This document shows, piece by piece, positions 7,438 through 16,877 of a stretch of 33,631 bases of DNA. This DNA comes from CAYVWB01 sp964455395 (GTDB lineage: Bacteria > Desulfobacterota > Desulfovibrionia > Desulfovibrionales > Desulfovibrionaceae), in assembly GCA_964455395.1 (NCBI GenBank), contig CAYVWB010000049.1, positions 1-33,631 on the forward strand, read 5' to 3'. The position numbers and the translations under genes were made by a program. Each line of letters begins with the position of its first letter. Position 1 is the first letter of the stretch. Under the pieces are notes generated by a model that was not told the DNA's origin, did not search any database, and saw nothing but the letters and a program-made list of their open reading frames with translations.

Positions 7438-8034
7438 TCAGGGGCGCGGTTGGGGGCGCTCCGCCTCGCCACGGGAGGGCAGGCGCACGCCTGTCAAAGC
7501 CGGTCCGGTTTCGGGCATCCAGAGCAGGCGGGCCGTCTCGCCGGGCGCGCCGAGGAAGATGACGGAACCCGCCACGGGCGTCTTTGCCGAGGGGAGGCGC
7601 GCCGTGCGGGTCGAGGGCGTGTGGTCGGTCGTCCGGGCGCCGCGGTGCTCGTACCGGGTGGGATAGGTGTAGACGCGGCCTTGGAATCGGGAGAGCGGGC
7701 GGGTGACGCCGGCAGCGAAGTCGTGGAGGAGAAGGCTGCCGAGTTCTTCGCGCGCATCCATGATGCAGAGGAGGTGGTTGGGCGCCACATGGTAGACGCC
7801 GGCATAGCGCGCCGCCACGTGGTCCGGGGTGACGTCCGTACTGCGGATGACCGCGGCCTTGCGCTTGGCCGGATCCGATTCGTACAGCAGCGTCCCGAGG
7901 TCTCCGCGCGGCGTGGACGGCGTGGACGGCGTGGGCGACTGGGCGACAGCGAGCGTTGGGGCAAGCAGCGCCAAGACGCCCAGGATCAAGGCGCAGAACG
8001 TCTCGCGAGGCGGGGGGCGGCGTGGTCCGGGCAT
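7438..8034 (-). CDS. Exported protein of unknown function
   Basis: 198 residues. A clear signal peptide (basic start, hydrophobic core ALILGVLALLAPTLA, cleavage after AVA about residue 31) indicates export to the periplasm. A short Pro/Ser/Thr linker follows, then a domain with the pattern YESDPAKRKAAVIRSTDVTP and a probable beta-rich second half ending near LLWMPETGP. I recognise no family. The ATG at 8034 has GGAG 6 bases upstream and a promoter at 8148-8175. The histidine kinase gene follows 40 bp downstream and is probably co-transcribed, so this protein could be part of the same sensory pathway. That link is inference. Confidence 0.65.
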   Translation of the reverse strand: MPGPRRPPPRETFCALILGVLALLAPTLAVAQSPTPSTPSTPRGDLGTLLYESDPAKRKAAVIRSTDVTPDHVAARYAGVYHVAPNHLLCIMDAREELGSLLLHDFAAGVTRPLSRFQGRVYTYPTRYEHRGARTTDHTPSTRTARLPSAKTPVAGSVIFLGAPGETARLLWMPETGPALTGVRLPSRGEAERPQPRP

Positions 8035-8147
8035 ACGTCACTCCAGGAAGTCCAGAAGGTGGCGTCCGCATGCAACACTCTGCAAGCATTCGGGGAACAG
8101 GCCAGAGCGCGCGGCTTCGTTCGAGTTGTCACGAGCCTCGGTCGACA

Positions 8148-8175
8148 TATATAGGACCGCTGCGGCCCCGGTCAA
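8148..8175 (-). promoter_or_regulatory. Sigma70-type promoter for the exported protein/kinase pair
   Basis: TTGACC (8175-8170), 16-bp spacer, TATATA (8153-8148) on the minus strand. It lies downstream of the DsrE gene and gives a leader of about 107 nt. Confidence 0.6.
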
Positions 8176-8228
8176 GGGGCGCTGGCGCGCGTCGCCGGGA
8201 CGCAGGCGCGAGGTGCGGGAAGGGGCCG

Positions 8229-8609
8229 CTAGAAAGTCAGCACTTTCCAGCCGGCCTGGAGCTTCCGGGTCATCTCGGAGCCTTGGTAATCCACCTGCAG
8301 ACCCAGCTGGGCGAGCCTGTCGGAGACATCGAAACGGTCTGCGCAGGCTTGGCACGCCGTGACTTCCACGCCCGCCTGGATGAGCCGTTTGATGGGCGCG
8401 CGGAGTTCGGGGTCCATGGCGAGCAGCTCTGCGGAGGGCCCCCATACGAGCAAGGTGATCTTGCTCCACCAGTTCTGGGCGTGGGCGTTCATCACGTACA
8501 TGAACACCATGGAGAGGGCCACTTCCCTGTCGCCGGAAGACCAGATGACGAGCAGGTTATCGGAGGGGGTCGGAGAGGAGGGGGCGTCTGGCGCGTGGTA
8601 GTTGTCCAT
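8229..8609 (-). CDS. DsrE/DsrF-like family protein
   Basis: 126 residues, a single small alpha/beta domain. LLVIWSSGDREVALSMVFMYVMNAH, then WWSKITLLVWGPSAELLA, and IKRLIQAGVEVTACQACADRF match the DsrE-like fold. The conserved central Cys pair is in ACQACAD (about 85-91). This group is related to sulfurtransferase subunits of sulfur-relay systems and to peroxiredoxin-like small cytoplasmic proteins. The substrate here is unknown. The ATG at 8609 has AAGGAA 8 bases upstream and a strong promoter about 50 bp upstream. It is monocistronic and divergent from the glucose-6-phosphate isomerase gene. Confidence 0.75.
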   Translation of the reverse strand: MDNYHAPDAPSSPTPSDNLLVIWSSGDREVALSMVFMYVMNAHAQNWWSKITLLVWGPSAELLAMDPELRAPIKRLIQAGVEVTACQACADRFDVSDRLAQLGLQVDYQGSEMTRKLQAGWKVLTF

Positions 8610-8656
8610 GAAAGCGTTCCTTCACGAAGCGGGTAAGGGATGCATGGTGGGGGGGG

Positions 8657-8684
8657 ATTATAGCATCTTCGGCCGGCGTGTCCA
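8657..8684 (-). promoter_or_regulatory. Strong sigma70 promoter for the DsrE-like gene
   Basis: TGGACA (8684-8679), 16-bp spacer ending in an extended TGC, consensus TATAAT (8662-8657). The predicted start of transcription is near 8650, giving a leader of about 40 nt. Confidence 0.75.
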
Positions 8685-8834
8685 GGGTTGCGGGGGCGGG
8701 GCGTTCCGATGGGGAACTGGCGCAAGGCCGCAGCCTCTGGTAGTATCTGGGTGTGCTGTCGTCTTTGCAGCCGGAAGGTTCAGGCACGCGTCTCCCGTAT
8801 CCGTCACAGCATCTTCAGCAAAGAGGGGCCATTC

Positions 8835-10490
<1,656 letters not shown>

Positions 10491-10520
10491 GGTCATTGGA
10501 ATGGCGCATCCAAGCAAGCG

Positions 10521-10548
10521 AACCGGCTGGGCTAGGGCTCAGCCGGTT
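10521..10548 (+). terminator. Probable terminator after pgi
   Basis: AACCGGCTG and CAGCCGGTT form a perfect 9-bp stem with a 10-nt loop, 30 bp after the pgi stop. The following TTGTTC is only weakly T-rich, so termination could be partial. Confidence 0.6.
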
Positions 10549-11042
10549 TGTTCGGGAAAGGGCGCGTGAGCCGAAAGGCCCGGGACTCCTCGGCAAGTTC
10601 GATATGGTGGTATCAGATACCGCCTGTCCCGGCAGGCCCGTCACCGAGAAAACGCACCCCCATCGGAAAGTCGATCGGTGGGGTGGCGACAAGGCAGGCT
10701 GGCGTCGTGCGGGCGCGCTTGCACGTTGTCAGCACCTGAGAACCTGCTGGTTGAAAGGAACGTCCCCGGCAGAGGCCGTGAGACCATCCTGAAGCGTCAT
10801 TCCGGCGAGTTCCGGCGCGTCTTCATCACCACCGAATGCGAAGGATGGCGCGCCAACCGGAATCGGAAGTGGGCGCGGCGCTCCGTGCGCACCGATATTT
10901 GCGCACCATGACTTCAATGAAGCGTGGCGAGAGTGGCGCTGCCAGCCGCCATGCGCATGGGAGACCGCTGACGCATTCCGAAAGGAGGAGCGATGTTTCG
11001 CTGAAGCGTTTCGTGTTCATGGGCTCGACGAAGAGCCGCCCC
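10549..11042. other. Long intergenic region, no gene seen
   Basis: About 490 bp between the pgi terminator and the 3' end of the acetyltransferase gene on the opposite strand. Open frames here have no plausible start site or family signature. Small dyads are visible, such as GGTATC-A-GATACC near 10609-10621 and GCCTG-TCCCGG-CAGGC nearby. AAGGAGGAGCG near 10981-10991 resembles a ribosome site, but the following ATG stops after three codons. Confidence 0.5.
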
Positions 11043-11696
11043 TCACTCCCCGACGCTCGCGAACGACTGCAGGAATTCGTCCACATGCGCGCCGTCCACC
11101 AGTCCATGGTGGCACTGCACCGCCACCGGAACCATCTGTCGGCCTTCGTGCGTCTCCATCTTCCCGAAGGTCACCCGGGGTACGGAGTCGAACCGGCCGC
11201 CGTAGGTGTGCGTGAGGCTGGTGAAGGCGAACCACGGCGCCACACTGCAGTAGAGGACGTCCATCCGCTGGGCGTCGAAGTCTTCCGGGTCGCCGGGGTG
11301 GCGCACGGGGGCCTGTTGGCAGCGCAGATCGAACGCTGCGAGGTCGTCCACGTACTCCACGAAGGAGAACCCGAAGAGCCGTTCGCTGTGTTCGCCTTGC
11401 AACGGCGCGGTAAAGCCGGGGTGCGCCATGTCGAATTCCACTACTTGGACGCGGTTGCAATTGTCCGGGGCGTTGGGATCGGGGAGCAAGCGCTGGCGGA
11501 AGGCCGGGGTGACGTTGGCGGCGCGGGCGGCGGCGTGCAGCAGCGCGCTGTACACGCCCACCCCGCGCGAGGCGGCGTGGTCCAGCAACGCGGTGACGTC
11601 CATCGGCACGGTGATGCTGAAGTGGGGATGCGAGGCGGGCAGAAACGCCCGAAAGATGTGACGGCGTGGCCAGGCGGCCAGATCGATATACTTCAT
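11043..11696 (-). CDS. Chloramphenicol acetyltransferase-like (CAT) enzyme
   Basis: 217 residues, the size of classical CAT subunits, which transfer acetyl from acetyl-CoA to a hydroxyl. The start KYIDLAAWPRRHIFRAF matches the CAT N-terminus (aromatic-rich, WxRxxxF type). The active-site motif HHGLVDGAH (196-204) fits the family's HHxxxDGxH. A further family-like run is PRVTFGKMETHEGRQMVPVAVQ. Chromosomal CAT-like enzymes in anaerobes need not confer resistance, so the acceptor is unknown. The ATG at 11696 lies 2 bases after the stop of the upstream exported-protein gene. A GTG at 11702 would overlap that stop by 4 bases. Either way the two genes are translationally coupled. Confidence 0.85.
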   Translation of the reverse strand: MKYIDLAAWPRRHIFRAFLPASHPHFSITVPMDVTALLDHAASRGVGVYSALLHAAARAANVTPAFRQRLLPDPNAPDNCNRVQVVEFDMAHPGFTAPLQGEHSERLFGFSFVEYVDDLAAFDLRCQQAPVRHPGDPEDFDAQRMDVLYCSVAPWFAFTSLTHTYGGRFDSVPRVTFGKMETHEGRQMVPVAVQCHHGLVDGAHVDEFLQSFASVGE

Positions 11697-11698
11697 GA

Positions 11699-12499
11699 TC
11701 ACGGTCGTGGGGCTACAGGCGCCGCTGGCGTGGCCTCACCCTCCCCCAGGAGACGGAAGCGGTAGAGCGCCCAAGGTTGGGATTGGGGGTCCTGTGCGTC
11801 GCCGCTCAGGTCCATCACTTCTATCTCGACGTTCGCGCCCCCCACTTGCCATTGGTCGTAACTGCTCTTACCTTCCCCGATCAGATACCACGCGTCCGGA
11901 TTCTGCGGATCCACTTGCGAGGAAAACGCATGGAGCCGGCTGCGGGTCGCGCTCTCGATGGAGGGCTCGCGGCGCACCGCGAACCACATGGCGGGGCCAT
12001 GGTAGCCGGCGGCGTCCCACAGGAAGAGCAGCGTTTCCCCAGCGGGCGCAGGCATGGCGAACCACGCTTCGCCCACGACGTGGCTGGGCTGCGGCGGCGC
12101 CGCCGCGAAGGACCGGGGGCGGCGCTGGTTGGCCGCCAAGGCGAGGGCGCGGCCTGCAGGAACGCCCCACGCCTCGGCAAGACGTTCCGGCGCGGGCAGG
12201 GACGCCACGGTGAAGTAAGCCAGTGTTTCGTCGATACGGAGAAAGGGCGTCGCTGCCGCGGCTTCGGAGCCTTCCGGATGAATGGTGACGGGCCCTTGAC
12301 GGACGGCGTCCTGCGCTTCCGTCTGGGTCGTTTGCGCTGCTTGCCCTGCCAGCGTGGCGCCGCTGGACTGAGCGCTGACGCAAGGCGTCGCCGCCACCAG
12401 AACGCCAGCAAGCAGCAGACATCCGAGCAGCACACGGCGAGCGAGTGCGCAACACTGTCCGCCGTGATGTATGGCGGATTGCGGAATGATGTATCGCAT
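11699..12499 (-). CDS. Exported protein of unknown function, coupled to the CAT-like gene
   Basis: 266 residues. A signal peptide (ALARRVLLGCLLLAGVLVAAT, cleavage near VSA) is followed by a Gln/Thr/Ala-rich linker. Next comes a domain of about 190 residues that looks beta-rich (AWFAMPAPAGETLLFLWDAAGYHGPAMWF, DAWYLIGEGKSSYDQWQVGGANVEIEVMDL). I recognise no family. The start at 12499 is chosen because AGAGAGG lies 6 bases upstream, and because the promoter at 12521-12548 predicts transcription starting about 12514, which excludes the ATG at 12517. It overlaps or abuts the CAT-like gene. A possible lipid- or cell-wall-linked role is pure speculation. Confidence 0.65.
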   Translation of the reverse strand: MRYIIPQSAIHHGGQCCALARRVLLGCLLLAGVLVAATPCVSAQSSGATLAGQAAQTTQTEAQDAVRQGPVTIHPEGSEAAAATPFLRIDETLAYFTVASLPAPERLAEAWGVPAGRALALAANQRRPRSFAAAPPQPSHVVGEAWFAMPAPAGETLLFLWDAAGYHGPAMWFAVRREPSIESATRSRLHAFSSQVDPQNPDAWYLIGEGKSSYDQWQVGGANVEIEVMDLSGDAQDPQSQPWALYRFRLLGEGEATPAAPVAPRP

Positions 12500-12520
12500 G
12501 CGATGCCTCTCTTGCATGTG

Positions 12521-12548
12521 AGTATACCTGAACCGCCCGCGCTTTCAA
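12521..12548 (-). promoter_or_regulatory. Sigma70 promoter of the exported protein/CAT operon
   Basis: TTGAAA (12548-12543), 16-bp spacer, TATACT (12526-12521). It fits the consensus well and decides the start codon of the gene downstream. Confidence 0.7.
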
Positions 12549-12736
12549 CCGTTTCCGACAAGATTGAAAACCAAAAGCGCGGACGATCGGGTCGGGATGA
12601 TTTCGGACGAATCGTCCTGTCTTGGTTTGGATCTTGCTTTGACGAGCCGAGAAGGGAACGCCGCCGGCAGAGAGTGCAGCCCTCGGAATTCAATGAGGAC
12701 TGCAACAAAAATATTTCTCTGCAACGAAAAAGCGGG

Positions 12737-12766
12737 TTGCATTCAACTTTCCCTTCATGCTATGTA
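12737..12766 (+). promoter_or_regulatory. Candidate promoter of the D,D-carboxypeptidase gene
   Basis: TTGCAT (12737-12742), 18-bp spacer ending in TGC, TATGTA (12761-12766), about 30 bp before the start codon. The surrounding 12540-12780 stretch is more AT-rich than the neighbourhood and holds both divergent promoters. Confidence 0.45.
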
Positions 12767-12799
12767 ACGCTGAAGTAAATAACCCGCGAGGGAAATCTC

Positions 12800-14011
12800 A
12801 TGCAGCATCTCAGGCGTTCACTTACCGCCGCACCTTTCCTGATTCTACTGGCGCTTCTCTGCGTCGTCCCGGCGCATGCCGCCGGGCTTGACGTGAAAGC
12901 CTCCATCGTCATGGACATGAGCACCGGAGAGATTCTGTACGAGCAGGATCCGGACCGCCGCATCGCGCCGGCGTCGCTCACCAAGATCATGACCATGTAC
13001 ATCGTCAATGAAATGGTGCAGCAAGGCAAAGCCAAGCTGACGGATCGCGTCAAGATCAGCAAAAAGTCCGACGCAACCGGCGGCTCCACCATGAACCTCA
13101 AAGCTGGCGAAACAGTGACCCTGCGCGAGCTCATGCACGGCATGGCCATCCAGTCCGGCAACGACGCATGCGTGGCCGTGGCGGAACATTACGGCGGCAT
13201 GGACGCCTTCGTCAAACGCATGAACGCCAAAGCCCGCGACCTCGGCATGGTCGACACCACCTTCAAGAACCCCAATGGCCTGCCAGCCACCGGCCAGCTC
13301 ACCACCGCGCGCGACATGCTCCGCCTCTCCCTCAGCTACCTGCGCCGCTTCCCCGAATCCCTCAAGATTCACTGCAAGACCTCCTACACCCACAACGGCT
13401 ACACCCGACGCAACTCCAACCGACTGCTGGGCAATTGCGACGGCGTGGACGGCCTGAAGACCGGTTTCGTCCGCGCCAGCGGCTTCAACATCGTCGTCAC
13501 GGCCAAACGCGACGGCCGGCGCATCATCGCTGTCGTCCTGGGCGGCACGACGTGGCGCGTGCGCAACCGCGAAGCCGAGAAAGTCATCGAAGCGAGCTTC
13601 AGCGCCATCCGGCGCGGGGCCACCCAGGTCGCTTTCGCGGACCTCAACGGGTCCATCGCCGACGCCAAGAACGCCGGAAAGCCCACGCCCCCGGTTCCTG
13701 CGCCCCCGCGGGTGGAAGCCGTCTCCAAAGTGCTCGCGTCCGCAGATATCGTCTACTCCCTGCAAGAGAGCTCCTGGCGCACCAAAAACGACGCCCAACG
13801 CCGTGTGCAGGATCTGAGCAAGAAGGGCTTCGAGCCCCGTATCGCCACGGTGGACCTCGGCCCAAAAGGCGTCTGGCACCGCGTCATGCTCGGCTATTTC
13901 CGCAAGCTCGACGACGCTCGCGCCTATAAACGCGTCATCAGCGACCGCCACAACATGGGCTACACGCTCATCCTCAAATCGAGCAATGCTGTCGTGGCCA
14001 GCGGCGGCTAA
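12800..14011 (+). CDS. D-alanyl-D-alanine carboxypeptidase (PBP5/6 type) with C-terminal SPOR domain
   Basis: 403 residues. The signal peptide is cleaved after AHA (about residue 27). The peptidase S11 domain carries all three penicillin-binding motifs: SLTK (59-62, nucleophile Ser 59), SGN (119-121) and KTG (220-222). It removes the terminal D-Ala of peptidoglycan pentapeptides in the periplasm. A Pro-rich linker (about 293-307) leads to a SPOR-like domain (about 320-400, SLQESSWRTKNDAQRRVQDLSKKGF and GVWHRVMLGYFRKLDDARAY). SPOR domains bind denuded glycan at division sites. This arrangement replaces the membrane-anchoring helix of E. coli PBP5 and suggests septal targeting. Ribosome site GAGGGA before the ATG. 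A strong terminator follows. Confidence 0.92.
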   Translation: MQHLRRSLTAAPFLILLALLCVVPAHAAGLDVKASIVMDMSTGEILYEQDPDRRIAPASLTKIMTMYIVNEMVQQGKAKLTDRVKISKKSDATGGSTMNLKAGETVTLRELMHGMAIQSGNDACVAVAEHYGGMDAFVKRMNAKARDLGMVDTTFKNPNGLPATGQLTTARDMLRLSLSYLRRFPESLKIHCKTSYTHNGYTRRNSNRLLGNCDGVDGLKTGFVRASGFNIVVTAKRDGRRIIAVVLGGTTWRVRNREAEKVIEASFSAIRRGATQVAFADLNGSIADAKNAGKPTPPVPAPPRVEAVSKVLASADIVYSLQESSWRTKNDAQRRVQDLSKKGFEPRIATVDLGPKGVWHRVMLGYFRKLDDARAYKRVISDRHNMGYTLILKSSNAVVASGG

Positions 14012-14057
14012 CTCCCTTTGCCCCAGCTCGCGCGCCTCACCGACATGCGCCAGCACG

Positions 14058-14085
14058 GCGGCCTCCCTCGGGGGGCCGCTTTTTT
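14058..14085 (+). terminator. Rho-independent terminator after the carboxypeptidase gene
   Basis: GCGGCC and GGCCGC form a GC-rich stem, extendable by CCC/GGG pairs, followed by TTTTTT, 47 bp after the stop. Confidence 0.85.
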
Positions 14086-14187
14086 CTTGCGGAGACCACG
14101 GCCGCGGCGCGGGGGCGGCGTCAATGGCGTGGCCGTGGCCTGGGCTTGACGACGCCTTGGGCGTGGCGACGGCGTGGCGCGGCGTGA

Positions 14188-15417
14188 CTACTCTTCCGAC
14201 GGAGCCACGGCGATGTCCTCATATATCTCGTCGGCGGCCATGAGGATATCTACCGGCGGGTCGAAGCCCACAGCCTCGCTCGTCTTGAGGTTGATGGCGA
14301 TCTTGGGCGGCTCTTCGAAGACCATGCGCAACTCGCGCGGCGCGGCGCCGTTGAGGATCTTGGCGATGATTTTCGCGTGGAACTCCCCGACATACTTGAA
14401 GTCTGCCTGGGCGATGGAGAGGAGCACGCCGTGGCGGACCTCCGTGGAGCCGGCCATGGCGAAGGTGGGCAGGTCCTCCGCGAAGAGGGGCGCGAGCAGC
14501 TCGGGGAGCCGGTCGAGCTGCATGCCGTTGTTCTCGGTCAGGTAGACGGCGTCCACCTTCGGCGCAAGTTCCTCGTGGCACGCCAGCAGGTTGCGAAAGG
14601 CTTGCCCGGAGTTGACGTCCAGCGTCGTCGTGCAGGTCTCCACGGCGAAGCCCCGCTCCTCGGCCACGGCCATCACATCGTCGAAGGCGGCGTAGGTGCG
14701 GCCGGCCACGGTGTCTTCGTAGACCACGCCAAGGGTCCGGAAGGGAATGATGTCATGGAAAAGACCCAGCTGGCGCCGGTAGCGCGTGGGGTCTAGCCGG
14801 GCGTGGAGGTGGTCCAGGCCGGAGTCCTCCACGCTGGGGACGATGCCGGCGCCGAGGGGGTCCGAGGCGGAGAGCACCACCGTGGGGACGCTGTGACTGT
14901 CGTTCGCGAGGTCCTGGCCGGCCCAGGTGCCCATGGCGATCATGAGGTCCACTTCGCCAGCGTCGAGGGCCGCCAGCACCTCTTCCCGGAGCGCCTCCCG
15001 CGGGATGGCCTCGTTCCAGTCCCCGGCCCAGAAGGCTTCCGCCGGGAACTCCAGATACTCGCTCCGCGCTTGCTCGGACAGGGTGCGCCACACGGCGGCG
15101 GCGTCTTCCCGGGCGGCGGCCGTGTCGGCCTCGGGGAAGGTCACGGGCGCCATCCAGCCAAGCTCCGCCAAGGCCTTCACCGTGGCTTTCAGCGTTGGAG
15201 GATACTGACTGTACGGACCGCCTTCCAGGTAGCCAATACGCCATTTCGTCCCGTCGGGTTTGCGTGTGGGCGCCACCTCGGCGGTCTTCAAGGGGGCCTC
15301 GGGTTGCGCCGAAGCGGGCAGCGCGCCCGGGAGGAGGCATGCGGCCAGGACGATGAGGGTCAGGCGGATGATGCGGACACGAACACGGTTGCGCGTGAGG
15401 CGACGGCACGGGGCCAT
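14188..15417 (-). CDS. ABC-type periplasmic substrate-binding protein (ABC_sub_bind family)
   Basis: 409 residues. The signal peptide (IIRLTLIVLAACLLPGALPASA) ends near residue 37. The mature part has the two-lobed layout of the ABC_sub_bind (PF04392) type: KWRIGYLEGGPYSQY at the start, DLMIAMGTWAGQDLAN, PTVVLSASDPLGAGI, RTLGVVYEDTVAGR in the second lobe, then VDAVYLTENNGM and LPTFAMAGSTEVRHGVLLSIA. Such proteins usually sit beside a permease and an ATPase; none is visible here, so it may serve a distant transporter or act as a sensory binding protein. The ATG at 15417 has AAGGAG 7 bases upstream and lies 41 bp after the racemase-like gene, so an operon is likely. Confidence 0.85.
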   Translation of the reverse strand: MAPCRRLTRNRVRVRIIRLTLIVLAACLLPGALPASAQPEAPLKTAEVAPTRKPDGTKWRIGYLEGGPYSQYPPTLKATVKALAELGWMAPVTFPEADTAAAREDAAAVWRTLSEQARSEYLEFPAEAFWAGDWNEAIPREALREEVLAALDAGEVDLMIAMGTWAGQDLANDSHSVPTVVLSASDPLGAGIVPSVEDSGLDHLHARLDPTRYRRQLGLFHDIIPFRTLGVVYEDTVAGRTYAAFDDVMAVAEERGFAVETCTTTLDVNSGQAFRNLLACHEELAPKVDAVYLTENNGMQLDRLPELLAPLFAEDLPTFAMAGSTEVRHGVLLSIAQADFKYVGEFHAKIIAKILNGAAPRELRMVFEEPPKIAINLKTSEAVGFDPPVDILMAADEIYEDIAVAPSEE

Positions 15418-15458
15418 GGTGGGGCTCCTTGGCGTTGGCGGGCGATGGGGGCGCGGCG

Positions 15459-16706
15459 TCAGCATGGCGAACAAGGCAAGCGGGACGCAGGCAGGACCGC
15501 GCACGCCGCGGCGTCCCGACAGAGGCGTTCCACATACGGCGAATGGAAAGCCCGGCACAGACTTTCATACCCCATGGCGAAGCGCAAGCGGTCCCCTGCC
15601 TGAACGGTCGCCTGGGCTTCCTCCACATCGAACACAGCGTAATTGGAGGTGGCGCCCACGTACTGGACGCCGGACTGTTCGCAACGCAATTCCCAGGGTT
15701 TGGCGTCCAGCAGGCCGAAATCCAGCAAAGCGCGGCGGCGCGCGCCGGCATGGGGGAAGGCGAGGATGTCCGGCGGCTCGCCCATGGCGTTCAGGCCCAG
15801 GGCTGCGTCGGCGGCCGGGTGGCCGGGCTTGGTTGCGGCTTCCAGGACCTCCGCCTCCAGAGTGACCACGTCGCGGCGCAGCGGGCCTTGCAGCGCCTGC
15901 GCGTCCAATGGCGTGGGCGCTCCCTGAAAGCAGCCCAGCAGCAGCGCCTCGCCCAGCCGCAACTCCGTGACCACTGCGGGCGGCGCTTCCTCCGCGAGCC
16001 ACGGCAGCAGCACGGACCCCCCCACGGAGACGGTCTCCAGGCGCCGACCCAGCGCGGTTTCCACCTGCTCCACAAGAAGCGCGAAGCGCTGCAACAGCGC
16101 CGCCGAGGGCTTGAGCCCTGTCAGACACCCGAAATTCGTCCCCACGCCGGCCACGCGGAAGCCGTCGTGCTCCAGGGACAGCGCCTGGGCTGCAAGGGTC
16201 GGCAAGGCGGCAGGGGACGCGCCTTCACGCAGGTCCCCCATATCCACCATGAGCACCACGGCGTGGGGTCGCGCCAGACGACGGGCCGCCTCGGCAAGAC
16301 CCTTCAGGACGCGCGCTTCGGCCACATAGGAACGGTCGGCCAGCGCGGCGACTTCTTCGACTCGGCTCGGGGGGGGCGCAGTGAGCAGGGCGGGACGGAC
16401 TGTCGGGCGCATGACGTCTGGGGTGCTCGACAGGTGGGGTGGGCGTCGAGCGTCGTCGGTCCAGGCGGCGCACGCTTCGGCAAGGCGCTGCAAGCCTGCT
16501 GGATGCGCTGCGGCGGGGGGCAGCAGACGGCAGTTCGAAGCGTCCTTGCTGGCCTCCGCCAGCTCCAGGCAACGCGCCGCGAGGGTCGGGTCGTGGGCCG
16601 CCCCCTTGAGCACGGGCAGCAGGTCCACGCCGAGATCCCGACAAAACGTCAGGGCGCAGCGCAGGTTGTGGCGGAAGGCGTCGTCGTCGATGAGCAGTCG
16701 CGCCAT
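15459..16706 (-). CDS. Alanine/ornithine racemase-like PLP enzyme
   Basis: 415 residues. The alanine racemase N-terminal barrel begins LLIDDDAFRHNLRCALTFC, with the probable PLP Lys 34 in LLPVLKGAAHDP. VVLMVDMGDLREG and GVGTNFGCLTG match the OrrA/YhfX-like subgroup of amino-acid racemases. The C-terminal segment (YVGATSNYAVFDVEEA, GDRLRFAMGYESLCRAFHSPYVE) also matches that subgroup rather than the separate C-terminal domain of Alr. Expected activity is PLP-dependent racemisation of an amino acid such as ornithine, alanine or serine in the cytoplasm; the substrate is not predictable. The ATG at 16706 has AAGG 9 bases upstream. The binding-protein gene follows 41 bp downstream, which suggests linked uptake and racemisation of an amino acid. 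Confidence 0.75.
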   Translation of the reverse strand: MARLLIDDDAFRHNLRCALTFCRDLGVDLLPVLKGAAHDPTLAARCLELAEASKDASNCRLLPPAAAHPAGLQRLAEACAAWTDDARRPPHLSSTPDVMRPTVRPALLTAPPPSRVEEVAALADRSYVAEARVLKGLAEAARRLARPHAVVLMVDMGDLREGASPAALPTLAAQALSLEHDGFRVAGVGTNFGCLTGLKPSAALLQRFALLVEQVETALGRRLETVSVGGSVLLPWLAEEAPPAVVTELRLGEALLLGCFQGAPTPLDAQALQGPLRRDVVTLEAEVLEAATKPGHPAADAALGLNAMGEPPDILAFPHAGARRRALLDFGLLDAKPWELRCEQSGVQYVGATSNYAVFDVEEAQATVQAGDRLRFAMGYESLCRAFHSPYVERLCRDAAACAVLPASRLPCSPC

Positions 16707-16877
16707 GGGAGTCGCCTTGGTATGGTGGACGCAGGTCGGCCGGGCTCCCTTGCCGAGGGGCGGCGGTCGGCGCGCGCTTCGTCCACGTGGTCATCCGGTT
16801 GCGTGTCTTCCTGGTGATGCATTCGGGGCATGGAACGCAAGGGTGTGGTCTCTCACGCGGCTTGGTCGAGCATGGCG

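Noticed and set aside
6132..7562. 476-codon open frame on the plus strand
   Set aside because: It is antisense to the histidine kinase; His/Gly/Val-rich translation and no family match.
12845..14056. 403-codon open frame on the minus strand
   Set aside because: It is antisense to the D,D-carboxypeptidase gene, whose motifs are complete.
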